64,000 nt of DNA, taken from Lepraria neglecta. Taxonomy: Eukaryota; Ascomycota; Lecanoromycetes; Lecanorales; Stereocaulaceae. Both the position numbers and the translations under genes were made by a program. Location of the stretch: positions 317,501 to 381,500 of the forward strand of contig CM065646.1 of the NCBI GenBank assembly GCA_033220425.1, written 5' to 3'. This document shows, one piece after another, positions 46,944 through 57,981 of the stretch (positions are counted from its first letter, which is position 1; the number at the start of each line of letters is the position of its first letter). The notes under the pieces are model-generated. The model did not search any database. It was given only the letters and a program-made list of their open reading frames with translations, and was not told the DNA's origin.

Positions 46944-48728
46944 ATTGGATCGAAGCAGGATTCGTACACGGGATATTTGTTCTCGTCCTTTGCAGACAAG
47001 TTTGTTGTGTAACTTCTGAGTTCATGCAATGTCCCTACGGCATGAAATCTCCTGGGTATAAAAGTCAATTTTATTGGTCAGCGGGGCGTGGTTTACACCA
47101 GAAGTTGCTCACACCATGAGATGTTGTTCACACCATATACTGTGGCATACACCCAAAGGTGCTCTCACCACGAGATGTTGTTCTGAGACGACTACACTAA
47201 GGAGACCCTATAGCGCAGGACTCGCCTAAAATTGGAGGCCAGAAGTCACAACGCGACGGGTGTTGACAGTTCCAGCCCTGCGGTTTCTCGCTGTCATGCG
47301 GTTTCCCTGTACCCTACGGCTTCCCATCACCTTATAGGTTTCTCTAAGTCATCTTTGGAAGGATATGACTCCAGCCACTATCGGTATTTACCACGCACTT
47401 TTGTACGCTTTAAGTTATTTCTGGTAGCGCTTCTTGCTGCTTTGTGGTCCCCATTTTAATGCTACTAGAGCTGCGCCTATAATCTTTTAGCGGTCCCTCG
47501 AAGGCCCTATCAGCCTACCTCAGAGTTCTCCGCTCCTGAATAACTTCTACATTTAACGGGGGTCCCGGTGACGCGAGCCGCCTACCGTCGCGAGCCGAAT
47601 TCGTAGTTTAAGCATCCAAAGTCTCTCTTTCGCAATTTTATGAAGTTATTATGGATATATCACTGTTCTACAGTCATTTCTCCTTTAGCACACTAGTCTG
47701 CAACGAAATCTACCGCGTATTGGTCAAACTGTCGATTATTTCGTTGGCGCAATCGATCGCCGCCGCCTTAGTTACTATCCCTGGTTAACCGCGACTGTGG
47801 AAATCTTTCCAAAGGTCGGATTGCTAAGGGGGGAAGTCCTATCGAGGATGAGCATGGCTCCAAGCTTTGAAGACAATCTGCTTTAAGAAAAATGCATTCC
47901 CGAGCTTTAAAGAGTGGAGGATGGGGGATCAACACGCTCTCAACGTGGCGGGATGGTTTAGCACGCCTTGGCTTGCATTAGCGTGCTTACATGGCTGCGT
48001 ATTATATGTATCATATCTGACGGTATCATAGTTTCAGATTAGGGTTCCAGACTGATTGTGGCGCACCGCGGAAGGCTCTAGAAGTTTCCGTGGCAGGCCG
48101 CATGTTTATTGCTGCCAGGCACTGCCCTCACACTGCCTGGTGCTGTTCTGGGGCTGCCGCCTCTCAGAGATCGTTCCCTTCTCCTGTCATCACCTACTAC
48201 CACAGTAGGTTAATATGGACAAAGCCAGCCAGGTACTGGCACAAGGCCTTCCGGAAGGCGTCCATATGTCATTCCGTGCTTTAGCAGATCATGGTAATGT
48301 CCCTCGCACTACTTTCTAACATCGGGCACGCGGTCGACGGTCCAAGGAAGAGAAGGCCTAAAGCCAACACTATCTCTACCTATGGGAAGCGAAAGCCCTT
48401 GTCAAGTACTTGGTACAATAGGCTGCTTTTGGACGCCCTGTTCGAATAAAGTATATAAGTTCGATGGCCTTCAATCTCGCCCGCTAGCGGCCCCTAGCGG
48501 ACAGGCCAAGCAAGCCTCTGAACAAGAACTGGCCTCGGTCCCTCTATAAACGCCATCCAGAACTTAGAGCGAGTAAGAACGGAGCGCTGGACTTGAACCG
48601 TTACGACATATATGATAAGGTCGTACGATGAATCGACGATGAAGCTGAGAGATTTTACCAATAAATCGACGATGGAGCTGCGAGGGTTCAATAATGAATC
48701 GACGATGACGGTGGGATCGAGCATATGT

Positions 48729-48854
48729 ATTGGGCAGTTTGGAGTCAATGCATGAGAGCAGGATTCAGCTGAGAAGATGTATAATAGAGTAATTGGGCAA
48801 TTTGGAGTCAATACATGAGAGCAGGATTCAGCTGAGAAGATGTACAATAGAGTA
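48729..48854. repeat. 63-bp tandem duplication
   Basis: Two adjacent copies beginning ATTGGGCA and ending AATAGAGTA, differing at three positions or so. Confidence 0.85.
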
Positions 48855-49260
48855 GTTGCTTACGCCCTTAGGTCTGAGTCAGAGATCGGCATTTCAATGA
48901 TGGAAATATTTAATCTGATCGCGATTACTTGGTGCAGATCTTTGTGGGCACCTAATCGACGTTGATCGCGTACGTTCGTTGACAGTGCTTCGATTGACGG
49001 TACGCCCTTTTTACTCGACCTGAGTGAGCTGCACTAGTAATGCCGGGTATATCTAGCCGTTCAAGGTCGTAAATTTGACATCATCGAGCAGGCTGTCCGT
49101 CAGGTCGGGTTGGGTCAGCAGAAATGTGACCCGCCCCTAGCGCAGGGTCTAGAATTTTGACGTCAACGGCACCGCAGCGGCCGGTGGGTCCGCCTTGAGC
49201 CCTGCCGAGCCTAGTTCATGCATGGATGACGAGCGGAGTACAGCCTATTGGTCAATTTAG

Positions 49261-49478
49261 GTACACACCCAATGCTTGTTGCTGAATGGTCATTTCGAGT
49301 ATACAGCAAGTGCTTGTCGCTGATTAGTCACTTTAGGTACACACCTAGTGCTTGTCACTGATTGATCACTATGAGTTCACAGTTCCGTCGCTTGTCGCTG
49401 ATTGGGTACTTTGGATACATACTTCCTACTTCCGTTGCTTTGCGGTGAGTGGTCACTTTGAGTACGCTGTACTGCTTC
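49261..49478. repeat. Imperfect ~38-bp minisatellite upstream of the transporter
   Basis: Five to six units start at 49,261, 49,299, 49,337, 49,375, 49,415 and 49,462; the shared core is GCTTGTCGCTGATT followed by GTCACTTT. It ends about 200 bp before the transporter ATG, so it lies in its promoter. Confidence 0.78.
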
Positions 49479-49681
49479 AGCATCAAACGTCGCCTTCTCG
49501 CCTTCTTCTCTAAGGGTGATTTAACCCTCCAGCAACCCCAGGCAGATTTGATCTATCACTTCTCCTTTCATACAAAAACGTCTGTCAACTGAAAACATAC
49601 AACGAGAATCACATGATCTACTTTCGCGTCCTTTGAGTTTCAACACATTGCAAGACTTTCGAAGCGAAGCAGTAGGAGACA

Positions 49682-51242
49682 ATGGCACTGAGCTCCGAAC
49701 ACAGTTCGTCATTGATAGGTGTTTCGCACATCCCGGATGGCGAAAAAGAGACGTTCGCGGACGAAAAAGGTTCTTCTCCCCATGTTGAAAAACCTTCGCC
49801 ATCTCTTCCCACAGCGGTTGACCCAGCGCCCGCCGACACCGAGGTTACTTATCCCGAGGGTGGCCGTGATGCCTGGTTGGTGGTGTTGGGTGCTTGGTGT
49901 GGCTTGACCGCATCGCTAGGTATCTACAACACAGCCGGAGTGTTCGAGGTCGTTATCTCAAAAGTGATCTTACCGGAAGAATCTCCATCTACTCTTGGCT
50001 GGATATTCTCAATCTACGCCTTCGTGAACTGGTTTTGTGGGGTGCAAGTTGGACCGACCTTCGATGCGATGGGCCCGCGTGCACTGATAATTGTGGGAAC
50101 TATTTGCACGCTCATTGGCATTTTCTCGCTCAGCTTCTGTACAGGTAAGATCAGTTTTCATACGATACTCCATGCATCACCGATTCTCGTAACAATCTGC
50201 TGAGATTGATGTTAGCCTGATCTTCTTTAAAGCTCTGTTCATTACTAATAGTGATATAGAATACTATCAGATCTTTCTGTCATTCTCCATCTTAACTGGT
50301 ATCGGTTCATCCCTTCTCCTCACCCCATCCATGGGCTGCGTCGCTCATTGGTTTATGGAGCGTCGCGGTCTCGCCACTGGCATAGCATTCATAGGAGGCG
50401 GTTTCGGTGGCGTTCTCTTTCCCCTGATGATACAATCACTCCTCCCTCAAGTTGGATGGGGATGGTCGATCCGTATTCTCGGATTTGTGCTGCTCGTGCT
50501 TTGCGCTGTCAGCGCGGCATTTTGCCGAAGCAGAGTTCCACCGCGCAAAGGAGCAGCAACTACTTGGCGAGAAACATTGCCGGACCCACGAATCTTCATG
50601 GATGGAACAGGAGCCATGGCAGCCACAACCGCTGGACTCCTTTTGACGGATATGGCGTACTTCATACCTATTACATACGCGCCGAGCTACTACATCGATC
50701 GACAACGTCTATCTCACGAGGAGCCCTTGACGGGATCAGCGGCGTTCGCATATCAACTTCTCGCGATTCTCAATGCTGCTTCATGCGTTGGCCGGTACGT
50801 GGCGGGCGACCTGGCTGATCGATTCGGCCGATACAACACCATGATTGTCTCGTTATTCCTCTGCACGGTATCAGTCCTATGTTTCTGGTTAGTAGACATC
50901 CTCGTACCAAACCTGGACAACGACGCACTCCTGATAGTCTTTGTACTACTGTTCGGATTCGTCAGCGGGTCAAATGTTAGCTTGACACCAATCTGCCTAG
51001 GTCAGCTTTGCGAAACTCAAGAATATGGGCGATATTACGCAAGCTGCTTCACGGTAGTAGCTTTTGGCGTGTTGGTAAGTATCCCTATCGCTGGGAGCCT
51101 TCTCGATGCGGTGGAGGCTACAGGTAAAGAAAGGTATTGGGGCGCCGCTCTTTTCGCCGGACTCAGCTATGTGGCCTCCTTTCTATGTTTTGTATGGGTC
51201 AGGATCAAAGTAAAGGGGTGGAATTGGAGGACAAAGTGGTAG
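49682..51242 (+). CDS. MFS transporter, monocarboxylate permease family
   Basis: Two exons: 49,682-50,144 and 50,260-51,242, joined by a 115-nt GTAAGA...ATAG intron with a TTACTAAT branch site; 481 residues. A hydrophilic N-terminus (about 60 residues) leads into YPEGGRDAWLVVLGAWC, the conserved start of fungal MCT-type permeases, and then about 12 hydrophobic helices. Conserved stretches include GIGSSLLLTPSMGCVAHWF, RRGLATGIAFIGGGFGG and NAASCVGRYVAGDLADRFGRYN. It should sit in the plasma membrane and move a small organic acid or related solute by proton symport; the substrate cannot be told, and some members belong to secondary metabolite clusters. The gene is intact. Confidence 0.88.
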
Positions 51243-52447
51243 AAAGTCAACCTTATGGCGTTACAAGGACCATGAAGGTCCCGCAAATCTGTATTAATGT
51301 AGTCCTAACCGTTAGCATTATGAGGTGGAATCTCTGGCGGTGCCCCTTCCGCTAAGCCTAAAGCGGTTAGCGTAGTATTTCACAGGCCTGGGCCCGTGAA
51401 AGGCAGGCAGTAACATGCAATATCAACACCGTTCTTCTCATATGAGCTTATTAGCTCGCCCATATGCTAAAGCTAACACGTGAAGAGTTCGAGATGTTTC
51501 GATGCAGCAATTTTCGTGAACTGCTTCGCTACAATATCGTCACTATTTGCTGGATTTCGCAGGGTCAATTTCCGCCAGCGCCAAGTTGTAGCGGACGGTT
51601 TCAACCATGGAGCGCATGCGGATCAACGTCTGCTGTACCAATAAGCGCGGGTTGTACCGAATCGTCTAATACAATCGACTCAGTATTTAACATTAAGTAG
51701 CACGTGGATTCACAATACAGATCGGCCAAGTCTGCAGTAACATCGAATTGCTGACGTCAGTCATAGTGCGAGAACATAACTTAGCAAACATGTTTTTAGT
51801 CACCGTTGCCTTATCATGCATGTTGTTGTTTTATTATTTGACTCTACTTTTCAGCTTCGTCAGGAGGAGGTGGACCTCCAGGAGCACGCTTTACTCTGTA
51901 TGCTTATCATGATCACAAATCGCATTATCCGGACTGAGGAATCCTTCTGATAAATCTGAAACTAGAGTTGAATAATAAAACAACAACATGCATGAGAGCT
52001 ATTAGTCCTTATGAGAAGGATTCTACCCCACTCCTCTCCTTCTAGGCATATAGCATGTGCAAGCCACCTACAATAGACGTGGGTGGATCGCATAACAAGT
52101 CTACATTAGCCCCAGAGCGCCTCCCATACACTTTGTTGAATGCGTGCTTGGTGACGTAGTTGTAAGGAATCTCCTTACAGCCTGCATGCTTGCTTGCTCT
52201 GCTCAATGACAAATCAGACAAGCATGACGTAGAAGCTTGCTCTGTTCAATAATCAGTCAGACAAGCAGGAAGGATCTCATTGTGCGTATATAGATCTTGA
52301 ACTTGACGCCCTTATTGCTACTCATTGCTAGAGCAATAAGACTAGATTGACTACCCCTTGCCTAGTTTACCTTGATCCTTGACAGACCTCTCCACTAGTA
52401 CAACCCCTAGACTACCCGTCCGGATAGTCTCAACATCCCTGATCAAC
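51243..52447. other. Intergenic with small inverted-repeat units
   Basis: No gene. Contains a short fold-back unit (51,304-51,372), a MITE-like unit (51,815-51,994), and a direct repeat of AGCTTGCTCTG[C/T]TCAAT with CAGACAAGCA (about 52,190-52,270). Confidence 0.55.
51815..51994. mobile_element. 180-bp MITE-like unit
   Basis: Terminal inverted repeats of 32 bp (CATGCATGTTGTTG... at 51,815-51,846; its complement at 51,963-51,994) with two mismatches, and an internal GGAGGT/ACCTCC palindrome. No coding capacity. Superfamily and target site are unclear. Confidence 0.7.
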
Positions 52448-53122
52448 ATGTTGACTCAAATACCGGCTAACAACTTAGCATATCTTGCTCAAGCCCGCGC
52501 CAGTCTCAATGTTCAAGATTGCATGACAATCTACGACAAATGGGCCGCCACTTACAACGATGAGGTCCGAGACGAAGCTCAAAGTTATGTTGCTCCTGTC
52601 CTTGTCGCCCAGGTCGCTCTCAAATCATCGAACAACCCCGCCAAAAGTGTGATACTGGATGCCGGTTGCGGAACTGGGCTAGTGGGACAAGCTCTTGCGA
52701 TGGCCGGCGCAAAGGCCATCGATGGTCTTGACTTATCTCCCGCCATGCTTACGGTGGCAAACCAGACTGGCTCATATCGAAGTCTAGCTTAAGCGGATTT
52801 GACTCGACGAATCGAAAAAGCAGACGAAACGTATGACATAGTGACATGCGTTGGCACTTTCACTCTCGGCCATACTGGCCCTGACCCTGCTCTGAGAGAA
52901 TTTGTTCGGGTTACCAGGAGAAACGGTATCGTCATTGCAACGATCCTTGAAGAGATTTGAGTATCAGGAGGGTTCAAAGTCGAAGTCGAAAGATTGAAAG
53001 CGGAAAATCTGGTGACAGTGGTTTCTGAAGAACTTATAGACTATGTAAAGGGGCACGGTGATAAAGTAGTATTTAGTTGTCCTAGAAAAGATCGATCTCG
53101 CCTGAGCGACATGAAGCGATAG
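52448..53122 (+). pseudogene. METTL27-like SAM methyltransferase, broken by two stops
   Basis: ATG at 52,448 opens a frame that continues to TAG at 53,120 with two internal stops, TAA at 52,790 and TGA at 52,958; no frameshift. Sequence features are those of class I SAM-dependent methyltransferases like METTL27/WBSCR27: IYDKWAATYNDEV, the SAM-binding motif I VILDAGCGTGLVG, LDLSPAMLTVA, YDIVTCVGTFTLGH and FVRVTRRNGIVIATI. In both stops the frame continues with a family-like sequence (ADLTR after the first, VSGGFKVEVERL after the second), so Gln/Pro- and Trp-type codons were probably lost by transitions. An unbroken gene would make about 224 residues. Confidence 0.75.
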
Positions 53123-53870
53123 TTTTCGAGCACTCACCAGTTTGGCTGCGTGAAAGACGGGTATCATTCTCAGGATTACACTAAGATCAAATGAAATTAG
53201 TTGGTATCACCTGAAGCTTATCTCCCATACTACTTTCGACCCCCTAATACCTAGGCAGTGTTAAATATGTAGTACAACGGTACAGGGGTGTCCGAATGTT
53301 AATGTACGGTAAACCCACCAATCTTTCCATGGTGATCAAGAAATCGCGCCTGATCCATTGGTAGGTTTTCGGGTATGCTAACATTCAACACCCCGGTATC
53401 ATAGTATGTGCGTGGTAACAAGGTTGATTAGTTGAGCTCTGTGCCAGATCTGGACTATCGTAACTTCCAAAAACCTGTTGTAGCGCCAATTGCATCGGCA
53501 AATAGCGCGCGCACACACCAAAATCCGACAATATCGGCTTTTTCATAGATCTTAACCAGTAGTGGTTTGAGTATATCCTAGTCGGGCAGAATTGAAGCTC
53601 TTCGTGTAGTGTTGCTTTTGCCTCTATAGGCGGAGATATTACCCTTACTATCACTGTCGCCCACCCTCACCGCCGCTAAAATACTACCCTACTAAGCTCC
53701 TAGATATGTTTCGATATCGAGTACTATCTCGGCCGCGGTAATACAGTCAAGGATATAGTAAGCCGTACCAGTGTAACTCAGCAGTAGATCTCTAAGATAA
53801 AGCGGAACCTAGGTAAGTAGGGGAGCGTTATCGCCCCATATATAAAGTAAGGGCGGCCCCGCCTTACTGA
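53123..53870. other. Intergenic, no gene seen
   Basis: Short frames only; the composition becomes AT-rich with TAG/TAT words towards the right, as in RIP-mutated DNA. Confidence 0.45.
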
Positions 53871-53879
53871 CACTATAGA

Positions 53880-54070
53880 GAAACCCCTAACTAATTGGCT
53901 AGACGAGAAGCTATTATCTTCTCTATTCGAGATAGTATACTTTCTATTCGATATATACGATAGTCTAACTATTAGTAAGCCTACTATTTACCGTATATTT
54001 ACGCGGTATGGTTAGTCATATAAAAAAGTAAGCCTCTTATTTATATAGAAAATGGTCTGACTTACTTAAT
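53880..54070 (+). mobile_element. Remnant of a Tc1/mariner-type transposase N-terminus
   Basis: The plus frame reads LFEIVYFLFDIYDSLTISKPTIYR and RYGxSYKK, which resembles the second helix-turn-helix of Tc1-like transposases (E-x-A-W-F-L-F-D-E-F motif). Stops are TAG/TAA. No terminal repeats were found; it is a fragment. Confidence 0.5.
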
Positions 54071-54207
54071 AACGCCTAAACAGGCTTCTTACTGAGCTTC
54101 CTAGCGAGACTAATAACAGCGGGACAAGTAGAAGGCAAAGCTATATAGCTGGACAGTATATCAACTAGTATTTCTGGATAAGACCGCGTCCTATAGCTCA
54201 AGAGCAG

Positions 54208-57200
54208 TTGCTTGTGGACGGCAAGATTGAAAAGGTCGTCAGAGGACTCGCCGATTGCATGGAGGCTGAGACTTCATGGGAAGAGTCATCGGGTGCGATA
54301 TTCCGACTAAGAAAATTGGCAGGCAGCATACAAGATGCACGTGAATCTCGTGAGACAGTCATCGAGTGCGGGTCTTCCTGGGACTTTGTCCGGCTAAAAG
54401 TGCCAATTGCAGACACGGCATTATCCATCCTCACGCAATGTCTTGCACTACTGCGCGGTCTCAGTAGTCCCACTGCTCTGGTCACCCAGAAGCTCCTAGA
54501 TCTCTTGGAAGGAGTTGAGTTTGAACGAGTTATGGCAACCGATGTAGAGAATACGATCTGGTCATGCGAGGGAGATGTCAATGCTTTAAAGGACTACGTG
54601 ATGCAGATCAACAAACCTAGCGTAGGAATGGTGGGCCGTATGTCTTTGGGCAGGACCGTAGAAAATTTGGGATACAGGATGTTAGAAGTGTGGAGAATAC
54701 TTGGCATTGAAAGACCAATGCCGCAAGAAAGTGGTGAAGAAGCCAAAGGGTCAATGGAATCGCAGGAGACCGACAAGCTATCTATACACTCATTCATGAC
54801 AGCAACTAAGATCGCTCAATCTCAGCAACATGCATCACATTGTGGCTAGTGGGAGCTCGGTACCTCAAGCTGGGGTTTCACAGCCTGCAGTATTACGAGT
54901 GGATAGTCAAGCATCCTTCTGGTGACAGGAATTGTGGGCAGTGGGAAAACCATCCTTTCATCCGCTGTTGTCAATGACCTACACAAACGGTTCTCTGATC
55001 AAGCCAGCATAAGTGTTGCTTATTACTAGTGCGACAGCGAGGATGATCAAGAGTACTCAGAGTACTCTGTGTTACGGACAGCCATCGAGTAACTGTTATT
55101 GCAAAGCGAAACTGTGCCTCAAACTTTACGATTCCTGTACACCCAATGGGCCGGACATAAAATCGATCCCTCAGACGGTTAAATAACGGAAGCTTTCCAG
55201 GACATCGTGAATTGCTTCAAATCGACGTACATAGTAGTAGATGGTGTGGACCAGCATCCAAGATCGGCTCAGATACTTGATATAATTCGGAAGACCTTGG
55301 TGTCTGGTGACTTACGAGTGATGGTCACTTGCAGACAAACTATGGCTGTTGAAAAGGTCCTCAAGAACGTAAGAACAGCTACATCCTACTTACAGGTTAG
55401 CGAAGACCATGTCAGGTCAGATTTGAAGGTTCTTATTCCTAAAAGACTCCAAAGCTTTCCCTTAATCAAGGCCTCCAAGGAACTTCAGGAGGATATCGAA
55501 AGAAAGCTGATTGAAGACACACGTGGAATGTAAGTCTCAACACTAGATTTGAATACAAACGCTAACTCTTTGGCTCGAAGGCATGCATGGACAAATGTAC
55601 ACATGAAAAGGCTCCGAAATTGCTATTCCCCTTACGAAATCAAGAAAGTAATGTCAAGTCCTTCCGATACCATCGATGATCTATGGATTAAAGCCTTGAT
55701 TAGCGTGGCGGAGAGATAGCCTGAGTTAAGAAACTTCATTCGAAATGTGCTCCGCGTGCTCTCCGTTTCTGCGAGAAGTCTAACTTTCAACGAATTACAA
55801 GACGGATTTCAGTGGACTTACGGTTCAATTTGGAACCGTCTTGAGATCTATGAACTGCTCAACATGGACTCTACTATCCTGACATTATTCAAACCATTCC
55901 AGGACGGAGAGCGTTTGAGTTTGGGCCTGGATGGAGCTGTCGCGATTGAGCTTGCACACCCTTCCTTGAAAGAATTTCTACTTTCAGACAGAATTGCCTC
56001 AACTCAAGCCAAGAGACTCGGGGTTTCCGAGTCTGAAGCTAACGGCGATATGGCTCAATCTTGTCTCACATACCTCCTCCGGCTGACCCATCCAATTGAA
56101 CGCAGCCGAGAAACAATTGACCTATATCCGTACCTCCGGTATGCGGCTTGTTACTGGTACTTTCATTAAAAGCAAAGCAAGCGCATGCTAGCAGACTTTA
56201 CCATCCTCAAGCTTTTCACTTCCGAAGTGTGCTTCGCCAACTGGCTGTCAATTTATGATCCTGATAAACATGAGCCCGACGCCTCAACTGGCAAACATCC
56301 TTCGCCTCTATATTACGCGGCTCTACTTGGGTTGCGCGATGTCGCCGAAGCGTTACTTGATCAGGATGCTCGACTTGACGTACATGAAGGCGAACTAGAT
56401 TCCCCTCTGCTGGCTGCTGTGCGTGGTGGATATGGGGACATAGTGGACCTTCTGTTGAACAGAGGCGATGATGTGAACCAACGTTCCGGAAATGGAGATA
56501 CACCTTTGGCTCGTGCGGCTTTCTACAACAACATGCAAATTGTGCATATATTCCTACAGCATGGAGCGAACAGTGCCGGCACAACCCTACACTGGGCAGC
56601 AGCGAATGGATATGAAGACGTTCTTCGGCTCTTGTTGGAAAATGGCGCGGATGTCAACACCAGAGATGCTGACGGTCGAAATGCGTTGTACTATGCGCTC
56701 TTTACGGAGGACTCAAAGCGGTCTATAGCTCAATTGCTATTGGAGGCAGGAGCTGACATAGAGTAAATGGATACTGACGGATATAGACTACTACACCATA
56801 CCGCAGTGATGTCAGATCTGGAGGATATGAGTTTGTTGCTAGATCTAGGCGCATCTATCGAAGTCATGGATGGACTAGGGAAGACCGCACTTCACCAGGT
56901 AGCAGCCGATGCGATTGGAATGGATGATGCCCGCGAATGTGTGCTATTCTTCGAAGGTAGGGAACTCACGGATGATAGTCGCGATTGCAGGGACGAAGGG
57001 GTAAAGGACAATAGCTTCATTGTGTGCAGGAACCGGGATGACTTGGAACCTCAAGATGCCGGCAAGAGCAGCTCTGATGACTCGCCTATTAGAGCTTCAA
57101 GAGGAATGCATTAGAGCGAGCAATGGCCGCTCGAACGCGTCCTGAGCTGGCTCTCTGCCAATGGCTTTTCGAACGAATGGGTGGAGACATTCGAAGCACT

Positions 57201-57981
57201 AGACATCCACGGGTCGAGTTTCCTCTCCCTGGGAAGTACTACCACAAAGATGGAGGAAGAAGTTTACCCAATACTACGTGACCAGTTTGTTCGACATAAT
57301 CAGCTCTGGGATCAAGCCAGGGAGCAGGAAGAGGGCAAACGACTAGCTCACGCTGAGTACCCACAGATCATGAACGCAAAGAAAAGCTCTACTGAACAAA
57401 CGCTGGAGCAAAGGTCGTTACCTGCAAACCCAGTAACTCAACCTTCAGCACCACCCCTCGCTGATGAATTCCCGCACGAGGAGCAACAAGACTAATCTTG
57501 CCCATACAAGTGCCTCGTGTGCAATAAACCATTCGACCACTTGAGAGATCAACGAAATCACATGAAAACGCACAGAGGTTCCAACCCTTACCGCTGCGAA
57601 GTCCCTGGCTGCACAAAAGGTTTCCAGCGGTCTAGTGAGTTGAAGAGGCATTCTAGGACACATAAAGATCAGGGCTCTAGAAAGAACAAGAAGGGCGGCG
57701 GGCGTGATAATTCCTCCGTTGAAGACAGAATACCGTTCAAGTGGTTAAGTCGAGAGGATGACGGGGTAGCCGAGGAAGACCATGACCTACCCTCTCCTGT
57801 TCTCTCCACCTCAAGCGAGGATGAAGACGAAAGAATCGGCCGAACCGAGCGTGGTCAGCCCATCAACAGAGAGAGTCTAAAGTCGCCAACCACCGCAGAA
57901 AACAGTCCCCGCGAGCCAGGCAGCTACCCCTCCAAACCTATGCCCCCTAATTATGGGTACGCCAAGCCCCACAAAGACTAA
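54208..57981 (+). pseudogene. NLR-like STAND NTPase with ankyrin repeats, SAM domain and C2H2 fingers, broken by stops
   Basis: One frame runs 3.77 kb with a single 51-nt intron (GTAAGT...CGAAG, 55,530-55,580). Ten premature stops are all TAG/TAA: 54,847, 54,904, 55,027, 55,090, 55,180, 55,717, 56,167, 56,764, 57,112, 57,493; no indel. Domains in order: a helical N-terminal domain (start uncertain, TTG at 54,208; likely truncated); P-loop GIVGSGKT at 54,928-54,951 and Walker B TYIVVDGVD near 55,230; the winged-helix part of fungal NACHT genes (NVLRVLSVSARSLTFNEL); at least five ankyrin repeats (about 56,300-56,930); a SAM domain (LERVLSWLSANGFSNEW, about 57,130-57,240) like that of Bck1/Ste11 MAPKKKs; and two C2H2 fingers (CLVCNKPF ... 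HMKTH, CEVPGC ... HSRTH, 57,510-57,665). Fungal STAND proteins act in non-self recognition; the SAM and finger ends suggest signalling or DNA contact. Confidence 0.8.

Larger units (their letters stand above)
46944..49681. other. Gene-free 2.7-kb stretch with several repeats
   Basis: No supported gene. It has a direct repeat ACCA[T/C]GAGATGTTGTTC (about 47,115 and 47,168), three spaced AATCGACGATGA words (about 48,630-48,710), a 63-bp tandem duplication (48,729-48,854) and a five-copy 38-bp minisatellite (49,261-49,478). The minus frame at 48,494-48,847 only reflects the duplication. Confidence 0.55.
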
